Assembly: GCA_029008005.1 (NCBI GenBank) | Contig: JAQXIX010000029.1 | Location: 62,001-126,000 of the forward strand | Reading direction: 5' to 3' | From: Bacillota bacterium | GTDB taxonomy: Bacteria; Bacillota; Clostridia; Peptostreptococcales; Anaerovoracaceae | Length of the DNA: 64,000 nt | Shown here: piece by piece, positions 15,264 through 22,931 of the stretch | Layout of the letters: each line of letters opens with the position of its first letter | How positions within the stretch are numbered: the stretch's first letter is position 1 | The notes under the pieces: model-generated | Databases searched by the model: none | What the model was told of the DNA's origin: nothing | What the model saw: the letters and a program-made list of their open reading frames with translations, nothing else | Translations under genes and position numbers: made by a program

Positions 15264-15983
15264 ATGAAATATGAAAATGTGAAGGTCGGTTTCTTCGTGG
15301 AACGGGAAAACAGATTTGTGGCACGTGTTAACATTGACGGTGAAGAACAGAAGGTTCATGTTAAGAATACCGGCAGATGCAGGGAACTGCTCATTCCGGG
15401 CGCGACAGTATATCTGGAGGATTTTCACGGCAGAATGGGAACGCGAAAGATGAGGTATTCTCTTATATGCGTGGATAAAGTTGTTGATGGGAATATAATA
15501 AGGATAAATATGGACTCTCAGGCTCCCAATGCTGTGATGAAGGAAGCTCTGGAGAATGGAACCGTTAAGCTTCCCGGAATGGAAAAGCTGAATGTAATAA
15601 AGGCTGAACAGAAGTACGGCAGCTCCAGGTTTGATTTTTATGTTGAGTCGGAGGGAAAAAAGGGTTTTGTGGAGGTCAAAGGCGTTACCCTTGAAAAGAA
15701 CGGGATTGCAATGTTTCCCGATGCACCGACGGAAAGGGGAATTAAACATTTGAATGAGTTGGGCAATGCTGCTGAGTCCGGGTTCAATGCCTATGCCGTT
15801 TTCGTAATTCAGATGTCAGGGATGAAGGAGTTCATACCGAATAGAGAGACTCATCCCGAATTCGCAAAAGCCCTTAGATATAATATGAATCGCGGCGTTA
15901 AAATACTGATTTATGAATGTGATGTTCGGAAAGATGAACTTTGTATAAAAAACACTTGCAAGGTTAAGCTGGGCAGGGTATAA
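15264..15983 (+). CDS. sfsA: SfsA family DNA-binding/nuclease-like protein
   Basis: Sugar fermentation stimulation protein A homologue, 239 residues. Diagnostic segments are HVKNTGRCRELLIPGATVYLE and the nuclease-like core RFDFYVE...GFVEVKGVTL..FPDAPTERGIKHL. In E. coli SfsA was linked to maltose metabolism and binds DNA; the biochemical role in Firmicutes is unsettled. The open frame begins far upstream inside mnmM; ATG 15264 has a usable site (GAAAGG, spacing 7), and ATG 15258 is a close alternative. The promoter of the infC leader lies within its last codons. Confidence 0.9.
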   Translation: MKYENVKVGFFVERENRFVARVNIDGEEQKVHVKNTGRCRELLIPGATVYLEDFHGRMGTRKMRYSLICVDKVVDGNIIRINMDSQAPNAVMKEALENGTVKLPGMEKLNVIKAEQKYGSSRFDFYVESEGKKGFVEVKGVTLEKNGIAMFPDAPTERGIKHLNELGNAAESGFNAYAVFVIQMSGMKEFIPNRETHPEFAKALRYNMNRGVKILIYECDVRKDELCIKNTCKVKLGRV

Positions 15984-15984
15984 T
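15956..15984 (+). promoter_or_regulatory. Promoter of the infC-rpmI-rplT operon
   Basis: -35 TTGCAA (15956-15961), 17-nt spacer, perfect -10 TATAAT (15979-15984). It is embedded in the 3' end of sfsA. Confidence 0.75.
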
Positions 15985-15989
15985 ATTTG

Positions 15990-16115
15990 AGGTAACAAGC
16001 AGAAGTTATCCGCTTCTCACCTTGGGAGCGCAAGCGCCCGGGTTAATTATCGAAGAAAAACCACAAGTGGTTTCGGATTTGTTGCGGATGCTTTTGCATC
16101 TGCATTTTTTATTTA
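15990..16115 (+). ncRNA. L20/infC-type ribosomal protein leader with attenuator
   Basis: A structured leader precedes infC. It contains AGAAG...CGCTTCTCACC, a G/C-rich hairpin with GGGAGCGCAAGCGCCC and an AACCAC...GTGG stem, then a terminator hairpin (GCGGATGC 16084-16091 paired with 16096-16103, TTTT loop) and a T-rich tail to 16114. The position before infC-rpmI-rplT and the CGCTTCTCACC segment match Firmicute L20 leaders, where L20 binding promotes termination. I identify it by position and motif; a covariance search was not possible. Confidence 0.75.
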
Positions 16116-16153
16116 AGTCGCATTGCGGCGCGTGATTCGGGAGGTACAGTACA

Positions 16154-16672
16154 ATCGCCAAGGAAGCATACATAAACGAAGAAATTCGTGGTAAGGAATT
16201 GAGAGTTATTGATGAAGAAGGTAATCAGCTTGGTATTATGAGCAGGCAGGAAGCTCTTGATCTTTCAGAAGAGAAGAAGCTTGATCTTGTATGCATAGCA
16301 CCTAAGGCTGAACCGCCTGTGTGCAAAATTCTTGATTACGGCAAGTACAAATACGAGCAGCAGAAAAAAGAAAAAGAGGCGAAGAAAAAACAGCACACAA
16401 CTCAGGTTAAGGAAATCAGACTGTCGACTTTTATTGAAGATCATGACATTATGGTCAAGGCTAAGACAGGCGCCAAGTTTCTTAAGGATGGTAACAAGCT
16501 GAAGGTCAGCCTCAGGTTCAGAGGAAGGGAACGTGACTATGTGGCTCGAGGTCAGGAAGTTATGGAGAGGTTCGCTGAAGCTGTTTCCGAATTCGGAGAT
16601 ATGGACAAGAAGCCGAAGTTCGAGGGAAGAAGTCTTACTATGATTCTCTCACCGAAGAGCGACAAGAAATAA
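16154..16672 (+). CDS. infC: Translation initiation factor IF-3, with ATC start codon
   Basis: IF-3 (172 residues) binds the 30S subunit and checks initiator tRNA and start codon. Homology continues upstream of the first ordinary start codon through KEAYINEEIRGKELRVID. The only initiation-like codon after the ribosome site GGGAGGT (16139-16145) is ATC at 16154, spacing 9. A rare AUU/AUC/AUA start is known for infC and lets IF-3 repress its own synthesis. Both IF-3 domains are present, joined by the lysine-rich helix QQKKEKEAKKKQ. It is followed by rpmI and rplT, and an L20-type leader precedes it. Confidence 0.95.
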   Translation: MAKEAYINEEIRGKELRVIDEEGNQLGIMSRQEALDLSEEKKLDLVCIAPKAEPPVCKILDYGKYKYEQQKKEKEAKKKQHTTQVKEIRLSTFIEDHDIMVKAKTGAKFLKDGNKLKVSLRFRGRERDYVARGQEVMERFAEAVSEFGDMDKKPKFEGRSLTMILSPKSDKK

Positions 16673-16704
16673 GTTAACTAAGAAATAATATACAGGAGGA
16701 AGAC

Positions 16705-16905
16705 ATGGCAAAAAACAAAATGAAGTCTCATAGAGGCGCATGCAAGAGATTTAAGATTACAGGTTCAGGCAAAGTTAAGAGAAATAAGGCATACAAGGGA
16801 CACATCCTTACTAAGAAGAGCCAGAAGAGAAAGAGAGGCCTGAGAAAGGCAACTACATTAACAAGTGCAGATCTTAAGAGAATCAAGGCAGTACTGAGCA
16901 AGTAA
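16705..16905 (+). CDS. rpmI: Ribosomal protein bL35
   Basis: 66-residue, very basic 50S protein with the family pattern [36 protein letters not shown] and [22 protein letters not shown] precedes the ATG. It lies between infC and rplT in the universal order, and expression is expected to follow the upstream L20-type leader. Confidence 0.98.
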   Translation: MAKNKMKSHRGACKRFKITGSGKVKRNKAYKGHILTKKSQKRKRGLRKATTLTSADLKRIKAVLSK

Positions 16906-16916
16906 GGAGGTTAAAA

Positions 16917-17270
16917 ATGGCAAGAGTAAAAAAAGGTGTAAATGCACATAAGAGACATAAAAAAGTATTAAAGATGGCTAAGGGCTTCTATGGTGCTAAG
17001 CACAGCACATACAGAGCAGCTAAGCCCGCAACAATGAGAGCACTTCGTTCAGCTTACGTTGGAAGAAAGCTCAAGAAGAGAGAATACAGAAAGCTCTGGA
17101 TTGCAAGAATCAATGCAGCAGCAAGAATGAACGGACTCAGCTACAGCAAGCTTATGGGTGGACTTAAGGCAGCAGGCGTTGAAATCAACAGAAAGATGCT
17201 TTCAGAAATGGCAATTTACGATCCTGCAGGTTTCGCAAGCCTTTGTGAAACAGCTAAGAAGGCTCTGTAA
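16917..17270 (+). CDS. rplT: Ribosomal protein bL20
   Basis: 117-residue 50S assembly protein with a basic N-terminal extension ([18 protein letters not shown]) and the conserved globular domain ([19 protein letters not shown]). In Firmicutes L20 also binds the leader of its own operon to attenuate it, which fits the structure at 15990-16115. AAGGAGG precedes the ATG; an intrinsic terminator follows at 17291. Confidence 0.98.
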   Translation: MARVKKGVNAHKRHKKVLKMAKGFYGAKHSTYRAAKPATMRALRSAYVGRKLKKREYRKLWIARINAAARMNGLSYSKLMGGLKAAGVEINRKMLSEMAIYDPAGFASLCETAKKAL

Positions 17271-17290
17271 AATACAGAAGGATATTTCAA

Positions 17291-17318
17291 TGCAACCCCT
17301 GATTGGGGTTGCATTTTT
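17291..17318 (+). terminator. Intrinsic terminator after rplT
   Basis: Perfect 9-bp stem (TGCAACCCC 17291-17299 with 17305-17313), 5-nt loop, then a T-run. Confidence 0.93.
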
Positions 17319-17351
17319 TATCACATTATTCAGACGGCAGTAAATGAAACG

Positions 17352-17360
17352 TGTTATAAT
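17352..17360 (+). promoter_or_regulatory. Extended -10 promoter giving a predicted leaderless transcript
   Basis: TG-T-TATAAT at 17352-17360. The ATG at 17367 begins 7 nt after the -10 element, where transcription should start. There is no ribosome-binding site between. No good -35 hexamer is seen. Confidence 0.65.
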
Positions 17361-17366
17361 TGATAC

Positions 17367-20024
17367 ATGACTGACAGAAAAAAACTTACAATCGGAATAT
17401 TGGCTCATGTGGATTCCGGCAAGACAACCTTGTCGGAGGCTTTGCTTTTTAAAGGCGGAGTAATAAAGAAGCAGGGAAGAGTTGACAGCGGCAGTGCCTT
17501 TATGGACAGACAGGAGATGGAAAGAAAGCGTGGGATTACTATATTTTTCGGGCAGGCGGAACTGCCCTTAAAAAGTATGGATGTTACAATTATAGACACT
17601 CCCGGACACGTGGATTTTTCGGCGGAAACGGAGAGGGTGCTTAATGTGCTTGACTGTGCGATTCTTGTGGTAAGTGCGCGGGATGGAGTACAGAGTCACA
17701 CTGTAACATTGTGGCGTCTTCTTAGAGAAATGGGTATTCCTACCATTATATTCGTCAACAAGATGGATATTTCAATATCTTCAAGAGAAGAGATTATCGA
17801 CGAGCTTCGAAGAACTCTCGGAGACGGATGTTTCGCACCTGATTGTAACGGAGAGATATCAGAAAAAGAAATTGAAAACGTTGCATCATCAGATGAGCTT
17901 CTTCTTGAAGAATACTTTAACAGCGGGTCTCTGTCAAAGGAAGAAGTGCTTAAAGCTACAGCTTCCGGAAATGTGTTTCCGTGTTTTTTCGGGTCTGCAT
18001 TAAAGATGGAAGGCATAGATGAGTTTATAGATGGTTTTATCATGTTTGCCGGCATGATTAAAACCAGAAGACCTTTGCATGATATATCCGGAGGAGAGTT
18101 TTCTGCGAAAACATTTAAGATAACCAGAGAAAAGCAGGAAAAACTGACTCACCTTAAAGTGACATCAGGTATGATAAGAGTCAGAGATTCTGTATTTCAC
18201 AACGGAGAAGATATCGGCAGAATCAATCAGATCAGAATATATTCCGGTGAAAAATACAGGACTGTTACTGAGGCCTGCGAAGGAACAGTATGCACCGTAA
18301 CGGGGCTGAATACAGTACCTGCCGACACCGGAGGAATACAGCCTGTAATGGCGTGCAGTGTAATTCTGCCTGAAACTGTTAAAGCTCATGATGCTCTGAT
18401 GAATTTCAAGGAATTGGAAGAAGAAGAACCCGGACTGAATGTTACCTGGAACGAAGAGTATGAAGAAATCCGGCTTTCGCTTATGGGAACAGTGCAGATG
18501 GAGGTTCTGCAGGGAATAGTCAGAGAAAGATTCGGATTCGATATTGAATTCGGAGAGGAGAAAATCAGATACAAGGAAACAGTTTCCCAAGATGTGAAAG
18601 GTGCAGGACACTTTGAACCTTTGCGGCATTACGCTGAGGTGCATTTGCTTCTTGAACCTCTTGAACCGGGAAGCGGTATCAGGACCGGAAGCCTTTGCGA
18701 TGAAGACAGTCTGGACAGAAACTGGCAGCGCCTGATTACGACGCATATTGAAGAGAAAGAGCATCGCGGTCCCCTTACGGGATCTCCTGTTACCGATATT
18801 AAATTTTCGATTCTGGGAGGGCGTGCTCATGGGAAACACACAGAAGGCGGTGACTTCAGACAGGCAACATACAGAGCCATCGCTCAGGCTCTCAGGAAAA
18901 GCAAGCGTGACGGCGATATGATTCTGCTGGAACCATGGTATAAATTCAGAATAGATGTACCGATGGATTCAGTCGGAAGAGTAATGGCTGACATACGAAG
19001 AATGAGCGGAGAATTCGATGAAACGCGTATATTTTCCGCCGGAAATGCAGTGATAGAAGGAAGGGCTCCTGTTTCGGAGATAAAAAGTTATCCGGGACAG
19101 CTGGCAGCCTTTACCGGCGGCAGAGGGCAGTTGACATGTGAGTACGACGGGTATTTTCCTTGTCACAATAGTGAAGAGGTTATTGATGAGATTTCATATG
19201 ACCCCGACAGTGACAGCAGTATCCATTCCGATTCGATTTTCTGTGTTCACGGGGCAGGAAGAAGTGTTCCGTGGTATGAAAGCGATGATATGATGCATGT
19301 AAGCTGCTGCAGTCCGGGGGAAGCAGAAATACCGGAAGCGGAATACGTACGAAGAGAGTGTCGTTCCTCCTCCGGCCCAGGTAACGACGATGAAAACCTT
19401 ATGCGTATTTTTGACAGAAATCTGAGTGCAAACAGAAAAGACGGAAAGAAAAAACCTCGTGTTGCAGCTCGTGAAATCGAAAGCAAGGCTACGCACGCAA
19501 AGCGCACCGCTGCGGAAAAACTGCCGGAGTTTCTGATAGTGGACGGGTATAATATTATATTTGCCTGGGAAGAACTGAAGGAACTGGCGAAGGTGAATAT
19601 TGATAGCGCAGGTGATGCACTTGTGGAAATTATGGGTAATTACCGTGGCTACAGGGAGTGCAGAGCGGCAGTTGTTTTCGATGCATATAAAGTCAGCGGA
19701 GGCAGGAGACACAGTGAAAACCGCCATGGTATAGAGGTGGTGTTTACGAAGGAAGATGAGACTGCGGATACATATATCGAAAGAACAGCCTACGAAGCGC
19801 GAAAAAGTTATACAGTCCGGGTTGCCACATCTGACAGGCTGGAACAGATGATAACCAGAGGAAACAATGCCATGGTTATTTCAGCAGCAGATTTCAGGAA
19901 AGAAGTCGAACAGGTTGAGTTGTGTATTAAAGAGGCTCTGGAGAGAAATAACAGAAAGAATAAAATTGAACACAGAAATACAATTAATATAAGAAAGGGT
20001 GGGAAAAATGAAGAGAAAAATTAG
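17367..20024 (+). CDS. TetM-like ribosomal GTPase fused to a C-terminal YacP/Rae1 (NYN) endonuclease domain
   Basis: 885-residue fusion. Residues 1 to about 640 form an EF-G-like translational GTPase of the TetM/TetO group: G1 AHVDSGKT (13-20), RGIT, G3 DTPGH (77-81), G4 NKMD (131-134), then EF-G domains II-V ending near FTGGRGQLTCEYDGYF. A low-complexity linker rich in Ser, Glu and Lys follows. From about residue 719 it is a NYN-type nuclease of the YacP/Rae1 family with its acidic residues in place (IVDGYN, VVFDAYK, TADTYIE, ATSDRLEQ). TetM binds the ribosomal A site and Rae1 cuts mRNA in the A site, so the fusion suggests a ribosome rescue or mRNA-cleavage factor. Tetracycline resistance is not shown. 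The 3' end overlaps the next gene by 17 nt. Confidence 0.9.
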   Translation: MTDRKKLTIGILAHVDSGKTTLSEALLFKGGVIKKQGRVDSGSAFMDRQEMERKRGITIFFGQAELPLKSMDVTIIDTPGHVDFSAETERVLNVLDCAILVVSARDGVQSHTVTLWRLLREMGIPTIIFVNKMDISISSREEIIDELRRTLGDGCFAPDCNGEISEKEIENVASSDELLLEEYFNSGSLSKEEVLKATASGNVFPCFFGSALKMEGIDEFIDGFIMFAGMIKTRRPLHDISGGEFSAKTFKITREKQEKLTHLKVTSGMIRVRDSVFHNGEDIGRINQIRIYSGEKYRTVTEACEGTVCTVTGLNTVPADTGGIQPVMACSVILPETVKAHDALMNFKELEEEEPGLNVTWNEEYEEIRLSLMGTVQMEVLQGIVRERFGFDIEFGEEKIRYKETVSQDVKGAGHFEPLRHYAEVHLLLEPLEPGSGIRTGSLCDEDSLDRNWQRLITTHIEEKEHRGPLTGSPVTDIKFSILGGRAHGKHTEGGDFRQATYRAIAQALRKSKRDGDMILLEPWYKFRIDVPMDSVGRVMADIRRMSGEFDETRIFSAGNAVIEGRAPVSEIKSYPGQLAAFTGGRGQLTCEYDGYFPCHNSEEVIDEISYDPDSDSSIHSDSIFCVHGAGRSVPWYESDDMMHVSCCSPGEAEIPEAEYVRRECRSSSGPGNDDENLMRIFDRNLSANRKDGKKKPRVAAREIESKATHAKRTAAEKLPEFLIVDGYNIIFAWEELKELAKVNIDSAGDALVEIMGNYRGYRECRAAVVFDAYKVSGGRRHSENRHGIEVVFTKEDETADTYIERTAYEARKSYTVRVATSDRLEQMITRGNNAMVISAADFRKEVEQVELCIKEALERNNRKNKIEHRNTINIRKGGKNEEKN

Positions 20025-21069
20025 TGTTTTGGGATTTTGCATGATTATAGGTCTTGTGATGCTGATTTCAGGCTGCGGCCAGAAAGACATATATGACGGC
20101 ATCAATCCGGGTGATTACATAAAGGCAGGTAAGTACAAAGGCTTGGAAACCGAGAAGATTAAGGTTGAAGTAACGAAACAGGAGATGGGAGACGAAATTT
20201 CCGGAGCGCTTAAGTCGGCTGCAGAAACAAAAAAAGTCGGCAAGGGAAAAAGTGTAGAGGACGGAGATACGGTAAATATCAATTACGTAGGGCGCCTGAA
20301 CGGCAAGAAATTTGAAGGAGGAAGCGCAGATAAATATGATCTCACTCTGGGAAGCGGAACCTTTATCGATGGTTTCGAAGACGGTCTTGTCGGAAAAAAA
20401 GTGGGAGAGAAAAATATCAGGCTCAATCTCACATTTCCAGAGGATTACAGCACAGAAAATCTGAGGGGAAAAGATGTTGTTTTCACAGTGAGCATCAATT
20501 CGGCAACGAGACAGGTTCAACCTGAGTACGATGATAATTTCGCAAAGGCTCAGGGATATGATTCGGTGGAAGCATACGAAAAAGCAGTTGAAGAAAAAAT
20601 ATACAATACGAAGAAAGAGGAAGAACAGAGCAATCAGAAGAATATGCTGTGGTCCGGTGTCCTTGAAAATACTAAAGTAAAGAAGTATCCGGAGGATGTT
20701 GTGAAGCATTACAAGGATGTTTTTTCGGCACAGATTGATGAACAGGCAGAGTCGGGCGATGTTAAAAGAACGCAGATTCTGTCGATGTACGGTGTTAAAA
20801 ACGAGAAGGAACTGGATAAAATGATTGAGGAATCGGCACAGCTTCTTGTCAAGCAGGAACTTATTATTGAGTATATTGCAGAAACGGAAAAGCTGACCAA
20901 CAGTGACGATGAAATCAAAAATACTGTAGAATCACTGAAAAATCAGGGATATGATGATGAGAAAGTGGAAAAGGAGACAGGAAGAAATCTGGAACAGTAC
21001 GCTCATATTTCACTGCTTTATCAGAAGGTTCAGGATTTTATCTTTGAGAATGCGAAGGTCGTTGATTAA
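20008..21069 (+). CDS. Trigger-factor-like FKBP peptidyl-prolyl isomerase lipoprotein
   Basis: Membrane-anchored foldase, 353 residues. The signal peptide ends in a lipobox, LISGC, with the lipid-modified Cys near residue 24. An FKBP domain follows (VNINYVGRLNGKKFEGG, LTLGSGTFIDGFEDGLVG, LNLTFPEDY). After it comes a mainly helical charged region resembling the C-terminal chaperone domain of trigger factor. Probably it folds secreted proteins outside the membrane. GTG 19999 is in frame, but ATG 20008 after AAGGGTGGG fits the signal peptide. The start lies inside the end of the TetM-Rae1 gene, so the two are translationally coupled. Confidence 0.85.
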   Translation: MKRKISVLGFCMIIGLVMLISGCGQKDIYDGINPGDYIKAGKYKGLETEKIKVEVTKQEMGDEISGALKSAAETKKVGKGKSVEDGDTVNINYVGRLNGKKFEGGSADKYDLTLGSGTFIDGFEDGLVGKKVGEKNIRLNLTFPEDYSTENLRGKDVVFTVSINSATRQVQPEYDDNFAKAQGYDSVEAYEKAVEEKIYNTKKEEEQSNQKNMLWSGVLENTKVKKYPEDVVKHYKDVFSAQIDEQAESGDVKRTQILSMYGVKNEKELDKMIEESAQLLVKQELIIEYIAETEKLTNSDDEIKNTVESLKNQGYDDEKVEKETGRNLEQYAHISLLYQKVQDFIFENAKVVD

Positions 21070-21123
21070 TGCGGCATATAGCAAATAAATATTTTTTGTA
21101 TACAATATAATTACGTTAAAGCA

Positions 21124-21152
21124 TTGAAACAAAATAGGATATATGGTATATT
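21124..21152 (+). promoter_or_regulatory. Promoter upstream of the glycine riboswitch
   Basis: -35 TTGAAA (21124-21129), 17-nt spacer, -10 TATATT (21147-21152). The predicted start near 21160 is just ahead of the aptamer. Confidence 0.65.
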
Positions 21153-21177
21153 CACATGGTAAGTTTAATACTTATTT

Positions 21178-21275
21178 CTCTGGAGAGACTCGGATAATCC
21201 GGGCGCCGAAGGTGTGGAAGTCACTCAGGCAAAAGGACAGAGCAGATAGTGTATATTTGTGAATGTATCTCTCCG
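21178..21275 (+). ncRNA. Glycine riboswitch (single aptamer)
   Basis: The conserved glycine-aptamer segments are present: GGAGAG near the 5' end, CGCCGAAGG, then CTCAGGCAAAAGGAC. CTCTG (21178-21182) pairs with CAGAG (21238-21242) to close the aptamer. Only one aptamer core is visible; the remaining roughly 30 nt to TCTCTCC could pair with the 5' GGAGAGA as the partial partner seen in singleton glycine switches. A terminator follows directly. The gene controlled is an amino acid:Na+ symporter. Confidence 0.93.
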
Positions 21276-21277
21276 GG

Positions 21278-21315
21278 AAGTCGTTAATAGGAATATTATC
21301 GACTTTTTTATTTTT
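21278..21315 (+). terminator. Riboswitch expression-platform terminator
   Basis: AAGTCG-containing 12-bp stem with one mismatch (21278-21289 with 21294-21305), GGAA loop, then TTTTATTTTT. It lies between the aptamer and the symporter start, so the switch probably acts by transcription termination. Confidence 0.8.
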
Positions 21316-21367
21316 CGCCGGGTACGGCATGTAATTATTTTTATTATTATTTGGTAAGGAGTTTAAG

Positions 21368-22831
21368 ATGGTAACAGAATTTTTAAACGCGGTTGACTCA
21401 TTTGTATGGGGCGTGCCTCTGCTTGTGATGATCATGGGAACCGGAATTCTTCTTACAATCAGACTGAAGGGTATGCAGTTCGTAAAGCTCGGCAGAGCCC
21501 TCAAGTACATGATTAAGAATGAAGACGGAGCCACAGGTGAAGTATCATCATTCGGTGCTCTTTGTACAGCCCTTTCGGCAACAATCGGTACAGGAAACAT
21601 CGTTGGTGTTGCAACAGCAGTAGTAGTCGGTGGCCCGGGAGCACTTTTCTGGATGTTCATCGCTGCATGTGTCGGTCTCGCAACAAAATTTTCAGAAGGT
21701 TGTCTGGCTGTAATTTACAGACATAAGAATCCTGAGGGCGGATTCCTCGGCGGACCTTTCTATTACATTGAAGAAGGTATCAAAGAAAGATACGGATGGA
21801 ATGCAAGATGGCTCGGTAAGCTCTTCGCAGTCTTCGGATGTATCGCAGGTGCTTTCGGTATCGGAACGATTACTCAGATTAACGGTATCGCATCAGCAGC
21901 CGAAACATTCTTTACTGCACCTACACTTTTCACAATCGGAGCAGATAAGAACATCACGATCGTTACAATTATCGTAGCTGTAGTTGTAACTGTATGTGCG
22001 GCACTTGTAATTATCGGCGGAATCAAGAGAATTGCTACTGTAACGACAATCATCGTTCCTTTCATGGCAATTGCATATGTTGTGATTTCACTGATTATCA
22101 TATTTAAAAACATCACTGAGGTTCCTCAGGCGATCGTTGACATCGTTTCAATGGCATTTGGTGCCAAGGCAGTTGCCGGTGGAGCATTCGGAGCATTCTA
22201 CCTGGCTATTACCAAGGGAGTTGCCAGAGGCGTATTCTCCAATGAATCAGGTCTCGGTTCAGCGCCTATCGCTGCTGCAGCTGCTCAGACAAACGAACCT
22301 GTAAGACAGGGTCTCGTATCTATGACTGGTACATTTGTTGATACAATCTGTGTATGCTCAATGACAGGTCTCGTAATCATGACATCAGGAGCTTATGATT
22401 ATGCTCTCGAAGTCGGACATGACGGAGCTCAGGTTACAATAGACGCATTCTCAATGGGTCTGCTCGGACCTACAGCCGGAGCATTTGTAGTAATGTGTGC
22501 ACTTTCATTCTTTGCATTTACTACTATTCTCGGATGGGACTACTACGCAGAAAGATGCTGTGAATACCTCTTCAACGGAAGCAAGGTTGCTGTTCAGGTT
22601 TACAGATGGCTGTATGTATTCGCAGTATTTATCGGACCGTTCCTGACACTTTCACAGGTATGGACAATTGCAGATATCTTCAATGCACTGATGGCTGCAC
22701 CGAACCTTATCGGACTTGTTCTCCTTAACGGAGTTGTTGCAAGAGCTGTTAAGGATTACTTCAACAGACTTGAAACAGGTGAGTACAAGGATGGATATCC
22801 AAGACTTCCTCTGGGATGCCACAAAAGATAA
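21368..22831 (+). CDS. Sodium:alanine/glycine symporter (AGCS family)
   Basis: Inner-membrane Na+-coupled amino acid carrier, 487 residues, with about 10-11 hydrophobic segments. Family signatures are ATIGTGNIVGVATA, GPGALFWMFIAACVGLATKFSEG and the FSNESGLGSAPIAAAAA motif. A glycine riboswitch sits directly upstream, so glycine (and possibly alanine) is the probable substrate. Whether the riboswitch raises or lowers expression cannot be read with certainty. AAGGAG precedes the ATG. It is a single-gene transcript with its own terminator at 22856. Confidence 0.95.
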   Translation: MVTEFLNAVDSFVWGVPLLVMIMGTGILLTIRLKGMQFVKLGRALKYMIKNEDGATGEVSSFGALCTALSATIGTGNIVGVATAVVVGGPGALFWMFIAACVGLATKFSEGCLAVIYRHKNPEGGFLGGPFYYIEEGIKERYGWNARWLGKLFAVFGCIAGAFGIGTITQINGIASAAETFFTAPTLFTIGADKNITIVTIIVAVVVTVCAALVIIGGIKRIATVTTIIVPFMAIAYVVISLIIIFKNITEVPQAIVDIVSMAFGAKAVAGGAFGAFYLAITKGVARGVFSNESGLGSAPIAAAAAQTNEPVRQGLVSMTGTFVDTICVCSMTGLVIMTSGAYDYALEVGHDGAQVTIDAFSMGLLGPTAGAFVVMCALSFFAFTTILGWDYYAERCCEYLFNGSKVAVQVYRWLYVFAVFIGPFLTLSQVWTIADIFNALMAAPNLIGLVLLNGVVARAVKDYFNRLETGEYKDGYPRLPLGCHKR

Positions 22832-22855
22832 GAAAAAAGAATGCAAGTAATGGTG

Positions 22856-22886
22856 AGGACCGGCAAAAATGCCGGTCCTTTTTTAT
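22856..22886 (+). terminator. Intrinsic terminator after the symporter
   Basis: Perfect 10-bp stem AGGACCGGCA (22856-22865) with 22870-22879, AAAA loop, T-run to 22884. Confidence 0.94.
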
Positions 22887-22931
22887 AAGTATATTGTGTG
22901 TTTCCATAATGTTAATAAGAATTGTGAACTG

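Noticed and set aside
17367..20024. Calling the TetM-like gene a tetracycline resistance gene
   Set aside because: Only general GTPase homology is seen. The C-terminal nuclease fusion and chromosomal context argue for a housekeeping or stress role.
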